The notes below the pieces were generated by a model that saw nothing but the letters and a program-made list of their open reading frames with translations, ran no database searches and was not told the origin of the DNA. A stretch of 64,000 nt of DNA from the NCBI RefSeq assembly GCF_947494875.1, contig NZ_CANLWM010000007.1:186001-250000 (forward strand). The letters run 5' to 3'. Source of the DNA: an uncultured Williamsia sp. Its GTDB lineage: Bacteria; Actinomycetota; Actinomycetes; Mycobacteriales; Mycobacteriaceae. Both the position numbers and the translations under genes were made by a program. Positions 39,361 through 49,914 of this stretch are shown in pieces. Numbering within the stretch: the stretch's first letter is position 1; each line of letters begins with the position of its first letter.

Positions 39361-39828
39361 TCAGTCGGGGTCGGTGATCTCCGACGGGATCGCGAGGCGC
39401 TGAGCCCCGGGGCCGCTGCGGGCGGCGACGTCGTCGGGGTTGAGCAACTTGCACGACGTCATCGACAGGCACCCACATCCGACGCACGACCCCATGAGAT
39501 CGCGCATGTGCGTGAGGAGTTCGATGCGCGCGTCGAGGTCGGCGACCCACTTCCGTGACGCCTTCTCCCACATCTTCGGCGTCGGCGACTCGGAGTCCCC
39601 GAGCACGGCGAGCACCTCGGCGATCTTCGACAGCGGGATACCCGCCGCGGCCGATGCCCGGATGAACGCGACCCGCCGCAGCATGGCCCGGTGGTAGCGA
39701 CGCTGGTTGCCCGACGTGCGACGGGAGAAGATGAGGCCCTTGTCCTCGTAGAAGCGCAGTGCCGAGGTGCTCACCCCCGACCGGCGCGCGAGGTCGCCGA
39801 TCGTCAGTTCGACCGCGCGCGGCGCCAT
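39361..39828 (-). CDS. soxR: Redox-sensing MerR-family regulator SoxR
   Basis: 155 residues. MerR-type N-terminal helix-turn-helix (TIGDLARRSGVSTSALRFYEDKGLI) and a dimerisation helix, followed by Cys115, Cys118, Cys120 and Cys126 in the spacing C-x2-C-x-C-x5-C that binds the [2Fe-2S] cluster of SoxR. It senses redox-cycling compounds. ATG 39828 is 8 nt from a TACCCT element. A gene encoding a PhnB-like VOC protein starts divergently 114 bp away and is a candidate target; no clear sox box is seen in the gap. Confidence 0.93.
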   Translation of the reverse strand: MAPRAVELTIGDLARRSGVSTSALRFYEDKGLIFSRRTSGNQRRYHRAMLRRVAFIRASAAAGIPLSKIAEVLAVLGDSESPTPKMWEKASRKWVADLDARIELLTHMRDLMGSCVGCGCLSMTSCKLLNPDDVAARSGPGAQRLAIPSEITDPD

Positions 39829-39836
39829 GCCCTGGG

Positions 39837-39842
39837 AGGGTA
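39837..39842 (-). promoter_or_regulatory. -10 element TACCCT for soxR
   Basis: On the minus strand TACCCT lies 8 nt before the soxR ATG, with no ribosome-binding site between. Confidence 0.45.
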
Positions 39843-39942
39843 CGCGGGAACGCCGCCCACCGACGAGGCCGCGGCGATGAGTTCCGGCGCCCCACCGAGT
39901 CCACACAGGCGAGACCACCCCGCTTCCCCGAAGGAGACCACC

Positions 39943-40401
39943 ATGGCCGCCCCGATCACCCCGTTCCTGTGGTTCGACGACGACCTCGGCGATGCGCTCG
40001 AGCTCTACGGTCGCGTCTTCCCCGACTTCGTCGTGCACGACAAGGGCATGGCCGGCGATGCCGTGTTCACCGCGACCTTCGAGTGCAACGGCCAGCGCTT
40101 CCAGGCGATGAACGCGGGCCCGCAGTTCCCGTTCACCGAGGCCGTCTCGTTCATGATCCTGTGCGACGACCAGGAGGAGACCGACCACTACTGGTACGGG
40201 CTGCTCGCCGACGGCGGGGTGGAGTCGCAGTGTGGATGGCTCAAGGACCGGTTCGGTCTGAGCTGGCAGGTGACGCCGAAGCGCCTGCTGGAACTCAACA
40301 GCGATCCCGATCCGGAACGGGCCCGGGCGTCGATGGCCGCGATGATGACCATGCAGCGCATCGTCGTCGCAGACCTCGAGGCGGCCGTCGCCGCGGTGTG
40401 A
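39943..40401 (+). CDS. PhnB-like VOC superfamily protein
   Basis: 152 residues from ATG 39943 with an AAGGAG site. ITPFLWFDDDLGDALELYGRVFP and later FTEAVSFMILCDDQEETDHYWYGLLADGG place it in the PhnB / 3-demethylubiquinone-methyltransferase-like branch of vicinal oxygen chelate proteins. Such proteins have no proven methyltransferase activity and the name is historical. Divergent from soxR. Confidence 0.85.
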   Translation: MAAPITPFLWFDDDLGDALELYGRVFPDFVVHDKGMAGDAVFTATFECNGQRFQAMNAGPQFPFTEAVSFMILCDDQEETDHYWYGLLADGGVESQCGWLKDRFGLSWQVTPKRLLELNSDPDPERARASMAAMMTMQRIVVADLEAAVAAV

Positions 40402-40445
40402 CCCGGGGACGACGGCCGACCCCGAGCGGCCGAATCGGACACCGT

Positions 40446-40451
40446 TAGCCT
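40446..40451 (+). promoter_or_regulatory. -10 element TAGCCT before MFS gene
   Basis: TAGCCT lies 6 nt before ATG 40458. A GGAG immediately abuts the ATG, too close to act as a ribosome-binding site, so a leaderless start is favoured. Confidence 0.45.
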
Positions 40452-40457
40452 CCGGAG

Positions 40458-41825
40458 ATGACCACCGTCGACGCGTCCGTGCCCACGGTCGCCGCGCGTC
40501 TGGACCGGTTGCCCATCGTGCGGGCGCACCGGGTCGCGACAGCGGTGATCGGTCTGGGACTGTTCTTCGACCTGTACGAGAACTTCCTCGCCGCGACCAT
40601 CTCCGGGGTGCTCAAGTCGGAGCTGTCGCTGGACCGCACCGAGCTGAACCTGCTCCTCGGATCGGCGTTCCTGGGACAGTTCCTCGGTGCCGCGGTGATG
40701 GGTCGCTACGCCGACCGTGTCGGACGTCGACGAGCGTTCATGGTGAACCTCGCGGTGTACTCGTTCTTCTCGCTGCTGGGGGCGTTCTCGCCCAATGCGG
40801 CGTTCCTCGTCGTCACCCGCTTCATCGCCGGTGTCGGGATCGGCGCCGAGTTCGCCCTCGCCGACTCCTACCTCTCGGACCTGCTGCCGAAGAACGCCCG
40901 CGGCCGGATGATCTCGTGGGCGTACACCGTCGCGTTCTTCGGCGTCCCCGTCGTGGGTCTGCTGGCCCGGTGGCTCGTCCCGCTGCAGCCGTTCGGCGTC
41001 GACGGGTGGCGGTGGCTGTTCGTGCTGGGGGCGCTGGGGTCGTTCGCGGTGTGGATCGTCCGGCGCGGTCTGCCGGAGTCCCCGCGGTGGTTGGAGGCGC
41101 AGGGGCGGCACGAGGAGGCCGACGCGATCTGTCGACAGTTCGAGGCGCAGGCGATCGCCGCCGGCCATCGACTGTCCGAGCCCGACCGGTCGCTGGTCGT
41201 CACCCCGACACAGGCGGTCGGGGTGCGGGCGCTGTTCCGTCCTCCCCTGACCAAGCGCACGACCATGCTGTGGATCCTGTCGGTACTCGAGGTGTTCGGG
41301 TATTACGGCTTCGGCACCCTCGCCCCGATCGTGCTGCTCGACAAAGGATTCGACCTCGTCACGTCGCTCGGCTTCCTCGCCGCGACCTACTTCGGATATC
41401 CGCTCGGGTCGGTGCTGGCGGTGCCGATCGTCGAGCGGGTCGAGCGCAAGTGGCTCGTCATCGGCTCGGCGGGGGCGATGGCCGCCTTCGGGCTGTGGTT
41501 CGGCTTTGCCGGGGCCGCGTGGGCGATCGTGGTGTCCGGGGTGCTGTACACGATGGCCAGCAACCTCTTCTCCAACGCGTACCACGTGTACCTGGCCGAC
41601 TCGTATCCCACCGCGATCCGCGGGACCGCCGCCGGCGCGGCGTACTCGCTGTCGAAGCTGACGACCGGCGTCCTGCCGTTCATCTTGCTGCCGTTCCTCG
41701 ACGCCAACGGCTCCGGCCCGGTCTTCGCACTGGTCGCGGCGGTCATGGTGGCGTTGATGGTCAATGTCGGCGTCCTCGGCCACCGCAGCACGGGGCTCTC
41801 CGCCGACGCCACCATCGCTCGCTGA
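40458..41825 (+). CDS. MFS transporter, sugar/SV2-like branch
   Basis: 455 residues, twelve membrane segments. GRYADRVGRRRAF is the loop 2-3 motif and the PESPRWLEAQGRHEEA segment after segment six is the sugar-porter family signature; LADSYPTAIRGTAAG fits the SV2/metabolite:H+ symporter branch. Substrate unknown. A 21-bp repeat array begins 2 nt after its stop codon. Confidence 0.9.
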   Translation: MTTVDASVPTVAARLDRLPIVRAHRVATAVIGLGLFFDLYENFLAATISGVLKSELSLDRTELNLLLGSAFLGQFLGAAVMGRYADRVGRRRAFMVNLAVYSFFSLLGAFSPNAAFLVVTRFIAGVGIGAEFALADSYLSDLLPKNARGRMISWAYTVAFFGVPVVGLLARWLVPLQPFGVDGWRWLFVLGALGSFAVWIVRRGLPESPRWLEAQGRHEEADAICRQFEAQAIAAGHRLSEPDRSLVVTPTQAVGVRALFRPPLTKRTTMLWILSVLEVFGYYGFGTLAPIVLLDKGFDLVTSLGFLAATYFGYPLGSVLAVPIVERVERKWLVIGSAGAMAAFGLWFGFAGAAWAIVVSGVLYTMASNLFSNAYHVYLADSYPTAIRGTAAGAAYSLSKLTTGVLPFILLPFLDANGSGPVFALVAAVMVALMVNVGVLGHRSTGLSADATIAR

Positions 41826-41826
41826 A

Positions 41827-41956
41827 CGCCCACTCGACCTCTCCGACCGCCCACTCGACGTGGTGATGACCCGTCGGTTGGGCGGTTGGAGACGTCGGTT
41901 GGGCGGTTGGAGACGTCGGTTGGGCGGTTGGAGACGTCGGTTGGGCGGTGCGTGAT
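41827..41956. repeat. 21-bp tandem repeat array B (2 inverted, 4 forward units)
   Basis: Two inverted units with the core CGCCCACTCGAC begin at 41827 and 41848 (21 bp apart). After a short gap, forward units with the core GTCGGTTGGGCGGTTGGAG begin at 41873, 41894, 41915 and 41936; the first three are identical and the fourth is cut off after 14 matching bases. It starts 2 nt after the MFS stop and runs into the next small gene. The unit is the array A unit with a few substitutions. Confidence 0.92.
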
Positions 41957-42359
41957 TTGTCTCGCGCTCGTTGCGCGGGATGGCAGACGTCGGGATGCTG
42001 GAGTCATCGCACCGTCACAGAACTCCCCCACCGACGATCCCCGCCCGGACCGAGGCACGACCCTGCGCTCGGCGGCGGTGTACGTCGTCTCGGTGTTCGC
42101 GTTCGCAATCGCGTTCCTCGTGGTCGGATCCCTGCTGTACGACCCCGTTCCGGTGTGGGTGGTGATCGCCTTCCCGCTGATCGTGTTCGCGGGCGCGCTC
42201 GGGTCCCTCTGGTGGACGTTCCGGATGTGGCAGTCGCAGCGATCGACAGCGACGTCGTCACGCGGTCCCTGGCAGGTGTGGCAGGGCGCGAGTTGGCTGC
42301 TGCTGGCGCTGTTCCTGCTGTCGCTCGGCGGTACCGGCGGCACGTTGATGGATCGCTGA
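41952..42359 (+). CDS. Small membrane protein, function unknown
   Basis: 135 residues from GTG 41952. Three hydrophobic segments: AAVYVVSVFAFAIAFLVVG (~43-61), VWVVIAFPLIVFAGALGSLWW (~69-89) and ASWLLLALFLLSLGGTGG (~115-132). The frame stays open upstream through repeat array B, where it would read as heptapeptide repeats; I do not include these because the repeats are found elsewhere outside genes. No good ribosome-binding site; the exact start is uncertain. No family recognised. Confidence 0.6.
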   Translation: MICLALVARDGRRRDAGVIAPSQNSPTDDPRPDRGTTLRSAAVYVVSVFAFAIAFLVVGSLLYDPVPVWVVIAFPLIVFAGALGSLWWTFRMWQSQRSTATSSRGPWQVWQGASWLLLALFLLSLGGTGGTLMDR

Positions 42360-42376
42360 CCGCGCGGGCGCGGCCA

Positions 42377-42610
42377 CTACTGGATCGGCGAGTCCGGGGG
42401 CGCCACCGTGTATCGCGGTGTCTGTTCGATCGAAGCGACCCCGCGTATCGCGGCGAGCGGGCCGCGGACGTCGTCGGCGACCGTCCCCGAGATGATCCCG
42501 ATCGCGGTGTGGACCGAGGTGACGTGCACCCCCGCGGCACGCACCGACGCGACGACCTCGTCCAGCGCGGAGAGGTGATCGTCGTCGACGGTGATCGTGA
42601 CGTCCGGCAT
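42377..42610 (-). CDS. Small inhibitor-I9-like protein beside a subtilase
   Basis: 77 residues from ATG 42610. PDVTITVDDDHLSALDEVV...AGVHVTSVHTAIGIISGTV...LAAIRGVASIEQTPRY has the beta-alpha-beta-beta-alpha-beta layout of subtilisin propeptide (I9-like) domains, in which the end (VASIEQ) sits in the protease active site. Homologues are often mislabelled ketohydroxyglutarate aldolase. It lies directly downstream of the S8 protease gene on the same strand, so a role as its inhibitor or chaperone is likely (inference). A TAGGAT element is 8 nt upstream of the start. Confidence 0.72.
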   Translation of the reverse strand: MPDVTITVDDDHLSALDEVVASVRAAGVHVTSVHTAIGIISGTVADDVRGPLAAIRGVASIEQTPRYTVAPPDSPIQ

Positions 42611-42618
42611 GGATGTCG

Positions 42619-42624
42619 ATCCTA
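42619..42624 (-). promoter_or_regulatory. -10 element TAGGAT before the I9-like gene
   Basis: On the minus strand TAGGAT lies 8 nt before ATG 42610, just after the stop of the protease gene at 42652, so the small protein may be made independently of the protease. Confidence 0.45.
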
Positions 42625-42651
42625 CGCCCGACGCGGACACGACGGGCCTGG

Positions 42652-43968
42652 TCAGCGCGGCGCCTGCACCAGTCCCGCGCCGACGTCGGACGCGGGCACG
42701 TCGAGCCTGCGGGCCTGCTGGGTCAGCGTCGTCCACAGATCGCGCCCGCGTCGGCCGGTGGTCTGCGCCCACAGCGCGGCGATCCCCGCGACGTGCGGCG
42801 TCGCCATCGAGGTCCCGCTGATGGTGTTGTACGTGCTCGCGCCCTCACCCTCGGACGATCCGGGCGGGAACACCGGCCACGACGAGTACACGTCGACGCC
42901 GGGTGCGGCGATGTCGACGTTGCCGCCGTCGACGTCGGAGCTGCGGGCCGAAAACGGGGCGATGGCGGACCGTTGATCGGTGGCCGCGACGGCGGCGATC
43001 GACGGACTGTTGGCCGGCACGCCGACGAAGCCGGGGTCGGCAGGTCGGTTCGCGTTGTTGCCCGCCGCCGCGACGATCAGGGTCCCGGCCGACAGTGCCC
43101 GTCGGCCGACCGTCTCGTAGGCGGTGGAGACCGTCCGGACGTCGGCGCCGAGCGACATCGAGACGATGTCGACGCGATTCGTCAGTGCCCAGTTCAGCCC
43201 GGCGAGGATGCCCTCGTCGGCGCCGCTGCCGTTGTCTCCGAGGACCTTGCCCACGAAGAGCCCGGCCTCGTAGGCGATGCCGTAGCGACGGCCGGTGCTC
43301 GGCGTGCGAGGACCACAGGACGTGCCCGCGCAGTGCGTGCCGTGCCCGTGGCCGTCCTGGGCGGAGGTGACACCGTCGACGAAGGCGGCCGAGGTGATGT
43401 CGCGTCCCGCGAAGTCGGGGTGGGTGAGGTCCAGGCCGGTGTCGAGGACGGCCACCCGCACACCGGAGCCCGTTGCCGTTGTGGTCGACACCCCCGTGGC
43501 CTGCAGCCCCCAGGTGAACGCGTCGGTGTCGGCGAACGACGCCGCCGCGGTCGCGGTGGCCGGCACGCCACCGAGGCGGGCCGCGAGATCGGCGACGCCG
43601 TCGGCGTAGCCGCGCAGGTAGGCGGCGCGGTCCGCGTCGGGGACACCGACCGCCGCCCGGACGCGATGCACCCGTTCGGGTTCCACCGCGAGGATGTCGC
43701 CGTCGGGAGAGCAGTTCGCCGACAGCGCGGAGGCCTGGTCGTCGTCGGCGGCGACCACCGCGACGCCGAGGTCGGCGAAGATGGTGGCCTGGGCGCGCGA
43801 CGTCTGTGTGCGGTCGACGATGCGGTCACCGAAATCCGCGGTGGAGGCGACCTCGGTCAGACCCGCCACCCGCCGGAGCACGTCGGCGTATCCCGACGCC
43901 CCTGTCGCGTCACCGAAGACGACCAGTCGTCGCCCTGTCTGCCCACCGTCGGTCGATGTCCCGATCAT
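42652..43968 (-). CDS. Subtilisin-like serine protease without signal peptide
   Basis: 438 residues from ATG 43968 (GGGAGGG upstream). The S8 triad is Asp176 (AVLDTG), His209 (GHGTHCAG) and Ser387 (GTSMATPH), with Asn304 in the oxyanion hole. There is no signal peptide or membrane segment, so it is probably cytosolic. Residues ~12-100 look like an attached propeptide-type domain. The small I9-like protein encoded just downstream may regulate it. Confidence 0.92.
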   Translation of the reverse strand: MIGTSTDGGQTGRRLVVFGDATGASGYADVLRRVAGLTEVASTADFGDRIVDRTQTSRAQATIFADLGVAVVAADDDQASALSANCSPDGDILAVEPERVHRVRAAVGVPDADRAAYLRGYADGVADLAARLGGVPATATAAASFADTDAFTWGLQATGVSTTTATGSGVRVAVLDTGLDLTHPDFAGRDITSAAFVDGVTSAQDGHGHGTHCAGTSCGPRTPSTGRRYGIAYEAGLFVGKVLGDNGSGADEGILAGLNWALTNRVDIVSMSLGADVRTVSTAYETVGRRALSAGTLIVAAAGNNANRPADPGFVGVPANSPSIAAVAATDQRSAIAPFSARSSDVDGGNVDIAAPGVDVYSSWPVFPPGSSEGEGASTYNTISGTSMATPHVAGIAALWAQTTGRRGRDLWTTLTQQARRLDVPASDVGAGLVQAPR

Positions 43969-44081
43969 CGAAGCCCTCCCATTGTCGTATTCGCACACCG
44001 TAATGCGGGCCTGCGACAGACGCCGGGGCCCACGGGGCGCGTTAGGGTGAGTCCCACTTCGACAGTGGAGGAGACACGCGA

Positions 44082-44365
44082 ATGCCCGTACACGGACTCG
44101 TCGCGAAAGCGGCGTCCACGGTGGTGACCGGCGCGGTCGGCGCCGCCGCCTACGACCTCGCCCGCAAGGCCGCCCGTCGCGCACCGCTGCGCGAGGGCGC
44201 CGTCGTGGTGACGTCGTGGGGTCTGCGCGGGACGCGACGCGCCGAGACCGCCGCCGAGTCCGCGCGACTGTCCGTCGCCGATGTCGTCGCCGAGGCCCGC
44301 GAGCGCATCGGCGAGGAGGCGGAGCCGCCCGGCACGGCCGGCGCCGCCGACCACGGGCACGAGCA

Positions 44366-44369
<4 letters not shown>
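44082..44369 (+). CDS. pacL1: DUF1490/PacL-type metal-handling protein
   Basis: 95 residues from ATG 44082 (GGAGGAG upstream). An N-terminal hydrophobic segment (VVTGAVGAAAYDLARKAARRAPLREGAVVVTSWGLRG) matches DUF1490, and the C-terminus is a His/Asp/Glu metal-binding tail (ADHGHEH). In M. tuberculosis the equivalent Rv3269 (PacL1) binds zinc at such a tail, scaffolds and stabilises the P-type ATPase CtpC encoded downstream. The same gene pair is present here, with the ATPase frame beginning at the stop codon. Confidence 0.88.
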
Positions 44370-46548
<2,179 letters not shown>

Positions 46549-46558
<10 letters not shown>

Positions 46559-47019
46559 GGCCGCAGCGCGTCCTGCACACGGGCGAGCAGTGGTTGCTGG
46601 GCGGGCAGGATCTTCCGCCCGGCGGCGTCGAGGTCGAACCACTCGACGCGGTCGACCTCCGGGAAGCTCTGCACCCGGCCCGACCCTCGCGGCCACTCCA
46701 TCTCGAAGGTGTTGCTGACCGAGGTCCCGGGATCCACGTTCTTCTCGATCACGAAGGCGGTGACGACCTTCCCGCTCTTCTGGGTGATCTCGCCGATCGG
46801 CGTGAGGGCGGCGGCGTCGACCGTGACACCGACCTCCTCGGCGAACTCCCGCGCGGCCGCGTCGCGCGGATCCTCGTCGGTGTACTCGCCCTTGGGGATC
46901 GACCAGGCGCCGTCGTCGCGGCGGGCCCACAGCGGGCCGCCGGGGTGGGCGAGCAACACCTGCACGGGCGTACCGGGCGCTCGGCGGACCGCGATCACAC
47001 CGGCGCTACGGCGCGGCAA
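46549..47019 (-). CDS. NUDIX hydrolase
   Basis: 156 residues from TTG 47019 (GGGAGGAG upstream). The Nudix helix is GEYTDEDPRDAAAREFAEEVGV: the REFAEEVG core is intact but the distance from Gly to the first Glu is one residue shorter than the standard Gx5E. The preceding LWARRDDGAWSIPKG is typical of the NTP-PPase type that cleaves nucleoside diphosphate linked compounds. Substrate unknown. Its 3' end overlaps ctpC by 10 nt on the opposite strand. Confidence 0.88.
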
Positions 47020-47155
47020 CGCTCGTCGACTCCTCCCGGGACGCGCGACGACGTTCGGACTCGCTGCGGCGGATGGCCGCTCCTATCGTCAGCGCGGTCA
47101 CGGCCGCGATCGCCATCCACACCACCACGGCTATGACGACGATCACAGTGATCAT
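47006..47155 (-). CDS. Small single-pass membrane protein
   Basis: 49 residues from ATG 47155. One hydrophobic helix (ITVIVVIAVVVWMAIAAVTALTIGAAI) followed by an Arg/Glu/Ser-rich tail. It overlaps the start of the Nudix gene by 14 nt and lies 57 bp downstream of rbsK, all on the same strand, so it may be part of that transcript. No ribosome-binding site is strong, and an upstream ATG at 47188 is possible. Function unknown; may be a real small protein or a chance frame. Confidence 0.5.
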   Translation of the reverse strand: MITVIVVIAVVVWMAIAAVTALTIGAAIRRSESERRRASREESTSVAAP

Positions 47156-47212
47156 CCCGAGATCGTGTCTGCCGGAGGCGCGGAACACAAGGTCCGGATG
47201 GCAACGCCACGG

Positions 47213-48127
47213 TCACGACTTGCTCACGATCGAGTCCAGCATCGCGACGATCCCGTCCGCGTCGGGGTAGGAGGCGTGCGTCCCCGACGTCTGCACGGCG
47301 AGCGAGCCCGCGGCCACCGCCCATCGGATCGCATCGCCCAGTTCGCCGCCGACGGCGAGGCGCGCGGCCAGCACGCCAACGAAAGCGTCTCCGGCACCGG
47401 TGGAATCGACCACCTCGACGTCGGGCGGCGTCACGACACCACCGCCCTCGGTTGTCACCCACACAGCTCCTGCCGCTCCGAGTGTGACGACGACCGACCG
47501 TGCGCCGCGGTCGAGCACGGATCGGGCGGCCGAGCGCGCCTGCGTCGGACCGTCCACGTCGACACCGGTGAGGACGGCGAGCTCGTGCTCGTTGACCACC
47601 AACGGATCACACGACGACAGCAGATCGGTGACCTCACGAGCCGGTGCGGCGTTCACGACCAGTCGCCCTCGGCAGGCCTGAGCCACAGCGCGGTTCACGG
47701 CCGAGGGGATCTCCATCTGGCAGACGACCACCGCGGCGTCGGCGACATCGCGTCGTTCGGCGTCGTCGAGGCGGTCCCAGGCGTCGTTGGCACCGGCGTC
47801 CAGCACGATCGTGTTCTCCCCGGCGGCGACCTGGATGAACGCGGTTCCGGTCGCGGCGTCCGGGACGGTCCGCGTGTGGTCGACGTCCACCCCGTGTCCC
47901 GCGAGCTCCTCGCGGACGCCGTCTCCCTGTGCGCCGTCACCCACACGCCCGATGAACGCGACGTCGTCGTGCACCCGCCGCGCGGCGACGGCCTGGTTCG
48001 CGCCCTTGCCTCCGAGGTTGCGACGGACCGCGACGGCCCGCAGCGTCTCCCCGGGCCGCGGGAACCGATCGAGCTCGGCCACGACGTCGGTGTTCACCGA
48101 ACCCACCACCACGACCGCAGCGCCCAC
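47213..48127 (-). CDS. rbsK: Ribokinase (PfkB family)
   Basis: 304 residues from GTG 48127. PfkB signatures 1 and 2 are present: GGKGANQAVAARR near residue 40 and DSTGAGDAFVGVLAARL near residue 240, with the catalytic Asp in the latter; SVNTDVVAELDRFPRPGETL fits ribokinase. It phosphorylates ribose to ribose 5-phosphate, the substrate of Prs. No rbs transporter genes are adjacent, so salvage of nucleoside-derived ribose is likely. Confidence 0.92.
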   Translation of the reverse strand: MGAAVVVVGSVNTDVVAELDRFPRPGETLRAVAVRRNLGGKGANQAVAARRVHDDVAFIGRVGDGAQGDGVREELAGHGVDVDHTRTVPDAATGTAFIQVAAGENTIVLDAGANDAWDRLDDAERRDVADAAVVVCQMEIPSAVNRAVAQACRGRLVVNAAPAREVTDLLSSCDPLVVNEHELAVLTGVDVDGPTQARSAARSVLDRGARSVVVTLGAAGAVWVTTEGGGVVTPPDVEVVDSTGAGDAFVGVLAARLAVGGELGDAIRWAVAAGSLAVQTSGTHASYPDADGIVAMLDSIVSKS

Positions 48128-48167
48128 CGGTCCGATGATGCCGGATCGACGGGCCCGGGCCGCTGAG

Positions 48168-48173
48168 TAAGGT
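48168..48173 (+). promoter_or_regulatory. -10 element TAAGGT before the FAD oxidoreductase gene
   Basis: TAAGGT lies in the 82-bp divergent gap with rbsK. Transcription from about 48181 would leave a leader of ~30 nt containing the GGAGGTAGG ribosome-binding site, so this gene is not leaderless. Confidence 0.4.
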
Positions 48174-48209
48174 CGGGTGGGTCACAGCAGCGGGCAGCGG
48201 AGGTAGGTC

Positions 48210-49913
48210 GTGGACGTCGACGTCATCGTGGTCGGAGCCGGTCTCGCCGGCCTGGTCACCGCACACGAGCTGACGACCGCAGGTCACCGCGTCGCCCTGC
48301 TCGACCAGGAGAACGCGGCCAACCTCGGCGGCCAGGCGTGGTGGTCGTTCGGCGGCCTGTTCTTCGTCGACAGCCCCGAGCAGCGCCGACTGCGTGTGCA
48401 CGACTCCCTCGAGCTCGCGTGGCGGGACTGGCAGAACAGCGCGGGCTTCGACCGTCTCGACGACGAGGACTCCTGGGCCGTGCGGTGGGCACGCGCGTAC
48501 GTCGAGTTCGCCGCCGGGGAGAAGCGGTCGTGGCTCGACGGCCACGGCGTCACGTTCCTGCCGACCGTCGGCTGGGCCGAGCGCGGCGGGATGCGCGCCG
48601 ACGCGCATGGCAACTCCGTCCCCCGCTTCCACGTCGCCTGGGGCACGGGTACCGGGATCGTCAAGCCGTTCGCCGAGTCGGCGCGACGCGCGTCGACGAC
48701 CGGCTCGCTCGACTTCCACCACCGCCACCGCGTCGACGACCTGATCGTCGAGGGCGGCGCCGTCGTCGGTGTCCGTGGGTCCCTGCTCGAACCAGACGTC
48801 GCCGTCCGCGGTGCCCCGTCGTCCCGGGTCGTCGTCGGGGACTTCGAGATGCGCGCACAGGCGGTCGTCATCACCTCAGGCGGCATCGGCGGCAACCACG
48901 AGATGGTCCGCAAGTTCTGGCCGGCGCGTCTCGGCACCCCGCCGACGACGATGGTCACGGGCGTGCCCGAGCACGTCGACGGCCGCATGCTGGACATCGC
49001 AGAGTCGGCCGGGGCGCGGTTGGTGAACCGGGATCGCATGTGGCACTACACCGAGGGTGTCGCGAACTGCGACGCGATCTGGCCGTCGCACGGCATCCGC
49101 ATCCTGCCGGGACCGTCGTCGATGTGGTTCGACGCCCTCGGTCGGCGTCTGCCCGACCCGTGTCTTCCCGGGTTCGACACGCTCTCGACGTTGCGCCACC
49201 TGCGGACCACGCCCGACATAGCCGAGCACGACCACTCGTGGTTCGTCCTGAACCAGCGGATCATCGCCAAGGAGTTCGCCCTCTCGGGGTCCGAGCAGAA
49301 CCCCGACATCACCTCCGGCGGCCGGATGGCAATGGTGCGCGAGCGGGTCCTGGGCTCCGGCGCACCGGCCCCGGTGCAGGCGTTCATCGACAACGGCGTC
49401 GACTTCGTCACGGCGTCGACGGTCGAGGAGCTCGTCGCGAAGATGAACAGCCTCACCGACTCTCCCCTGCTCGACGCGGCGGCGGTCCGCAGCCAGATCG
49501 AGGCGAGGGACGCGCAGCTCGACAATGCCTACACCAAGGACAGCCAGATCATGGCCATCCGCAACTCCCGTGCGTTCATCGGCGAGCGGCTGGGTCGCAC
49601 GGCGGCGCTGGGGAAGATCCTGGACCCCGACGACGGACCGTTGATCGGTGTGAAACTGCACGTGCTGACCCGGAAGTCGTTGGGCGGCATCCAGACCGAC
49701 CTGTCGTCGCGGGTGCTCGGGCTCGACGGGCAGCCCGTCGACGGTCTGTACGCCGCGGGCGAGGCGGCCGGGTTCGGCGGCGGTGGGGTGCACGGGTACA
49801 ACTCCCTGGAGGGCACGTTCCTCGGCGGATGCCTGTTCTCCGGCCGCACCGCCGGTCGGGCGGCCGCCGCAGCGCTCGGCAGTCGACGTGTCGCCGTGCG
49901 GGAGAACGCCTGA
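48210..49913 (+). CDS. FAD-binding dehydrogenase (fumarate reductase/KstD superfamily)
   Basis: 567 residues from GTG 48210 with GGAGGTAGG upstream. The N-terminal FAD-binding motif is VIVVGAGLAGLVTAHEL; the C-terminal half ends with GLYAAGEAAGFGGGGVHGYNSLEGTFLGGC, which resembles the flavocytochrome c / 3-ketosteroid dehydrogenase group. M. tuberculosis Rv0785-type homologues carry the same label. The substrate is unknown. It is followed after 1 nt by a HugZ-like gene and is presumably cotranscribed. Confidence 0.88.
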   Translation: MDVDVIVVGAGLAGLVTAHELTTAGHRVALLDQENAANLGGQAWWSFGGLFFVDSPEQRRLRVHDSLELAWRDWQNSAGFDRLDDEDSWAVRWARAYVEFAAGEKRSWLDGHGVTFLPTVGWAERGGMRADAHGNSVPRFHVAWGTGTGIVKPFAESARRASTTGSLDFHHRHRVDDLIVEGGAVVGVRGSLLEPDVAVRGAPSSRVVVGDFEMRAQAVVITSGGIGGNHEMVRKFWPARLGTPPTTMVTGVPEHVDGRMLDIAESAGARLVNRDRMWHYTEGVANCDAIWPSHGIRILPGPSSMWFDALGRRLPDPCLPGFDTLSTLRHLRTTPDIAEHDHSWFVLNQRIIAKEFALSGSEQNPDITSGGRMAMVRERVLGSGAPAPVQAFIDNGVDFVTASTVEELVAKMNSLTDSPLLDAAAVRSQIEARDAQLDNAYTKDSQIMAIRNSRAFIGERLGRTAALGKILDPDDGPLIGVKLHVLTRKSLGGIQTDLSSRVLGLDGQPVDGLYAAGEAAGFGGGGVHGYNSLEGTFLGGCLFSGRTAGRAAAAALGSRRVAVRENA

Positions 49914-49914
49914 G

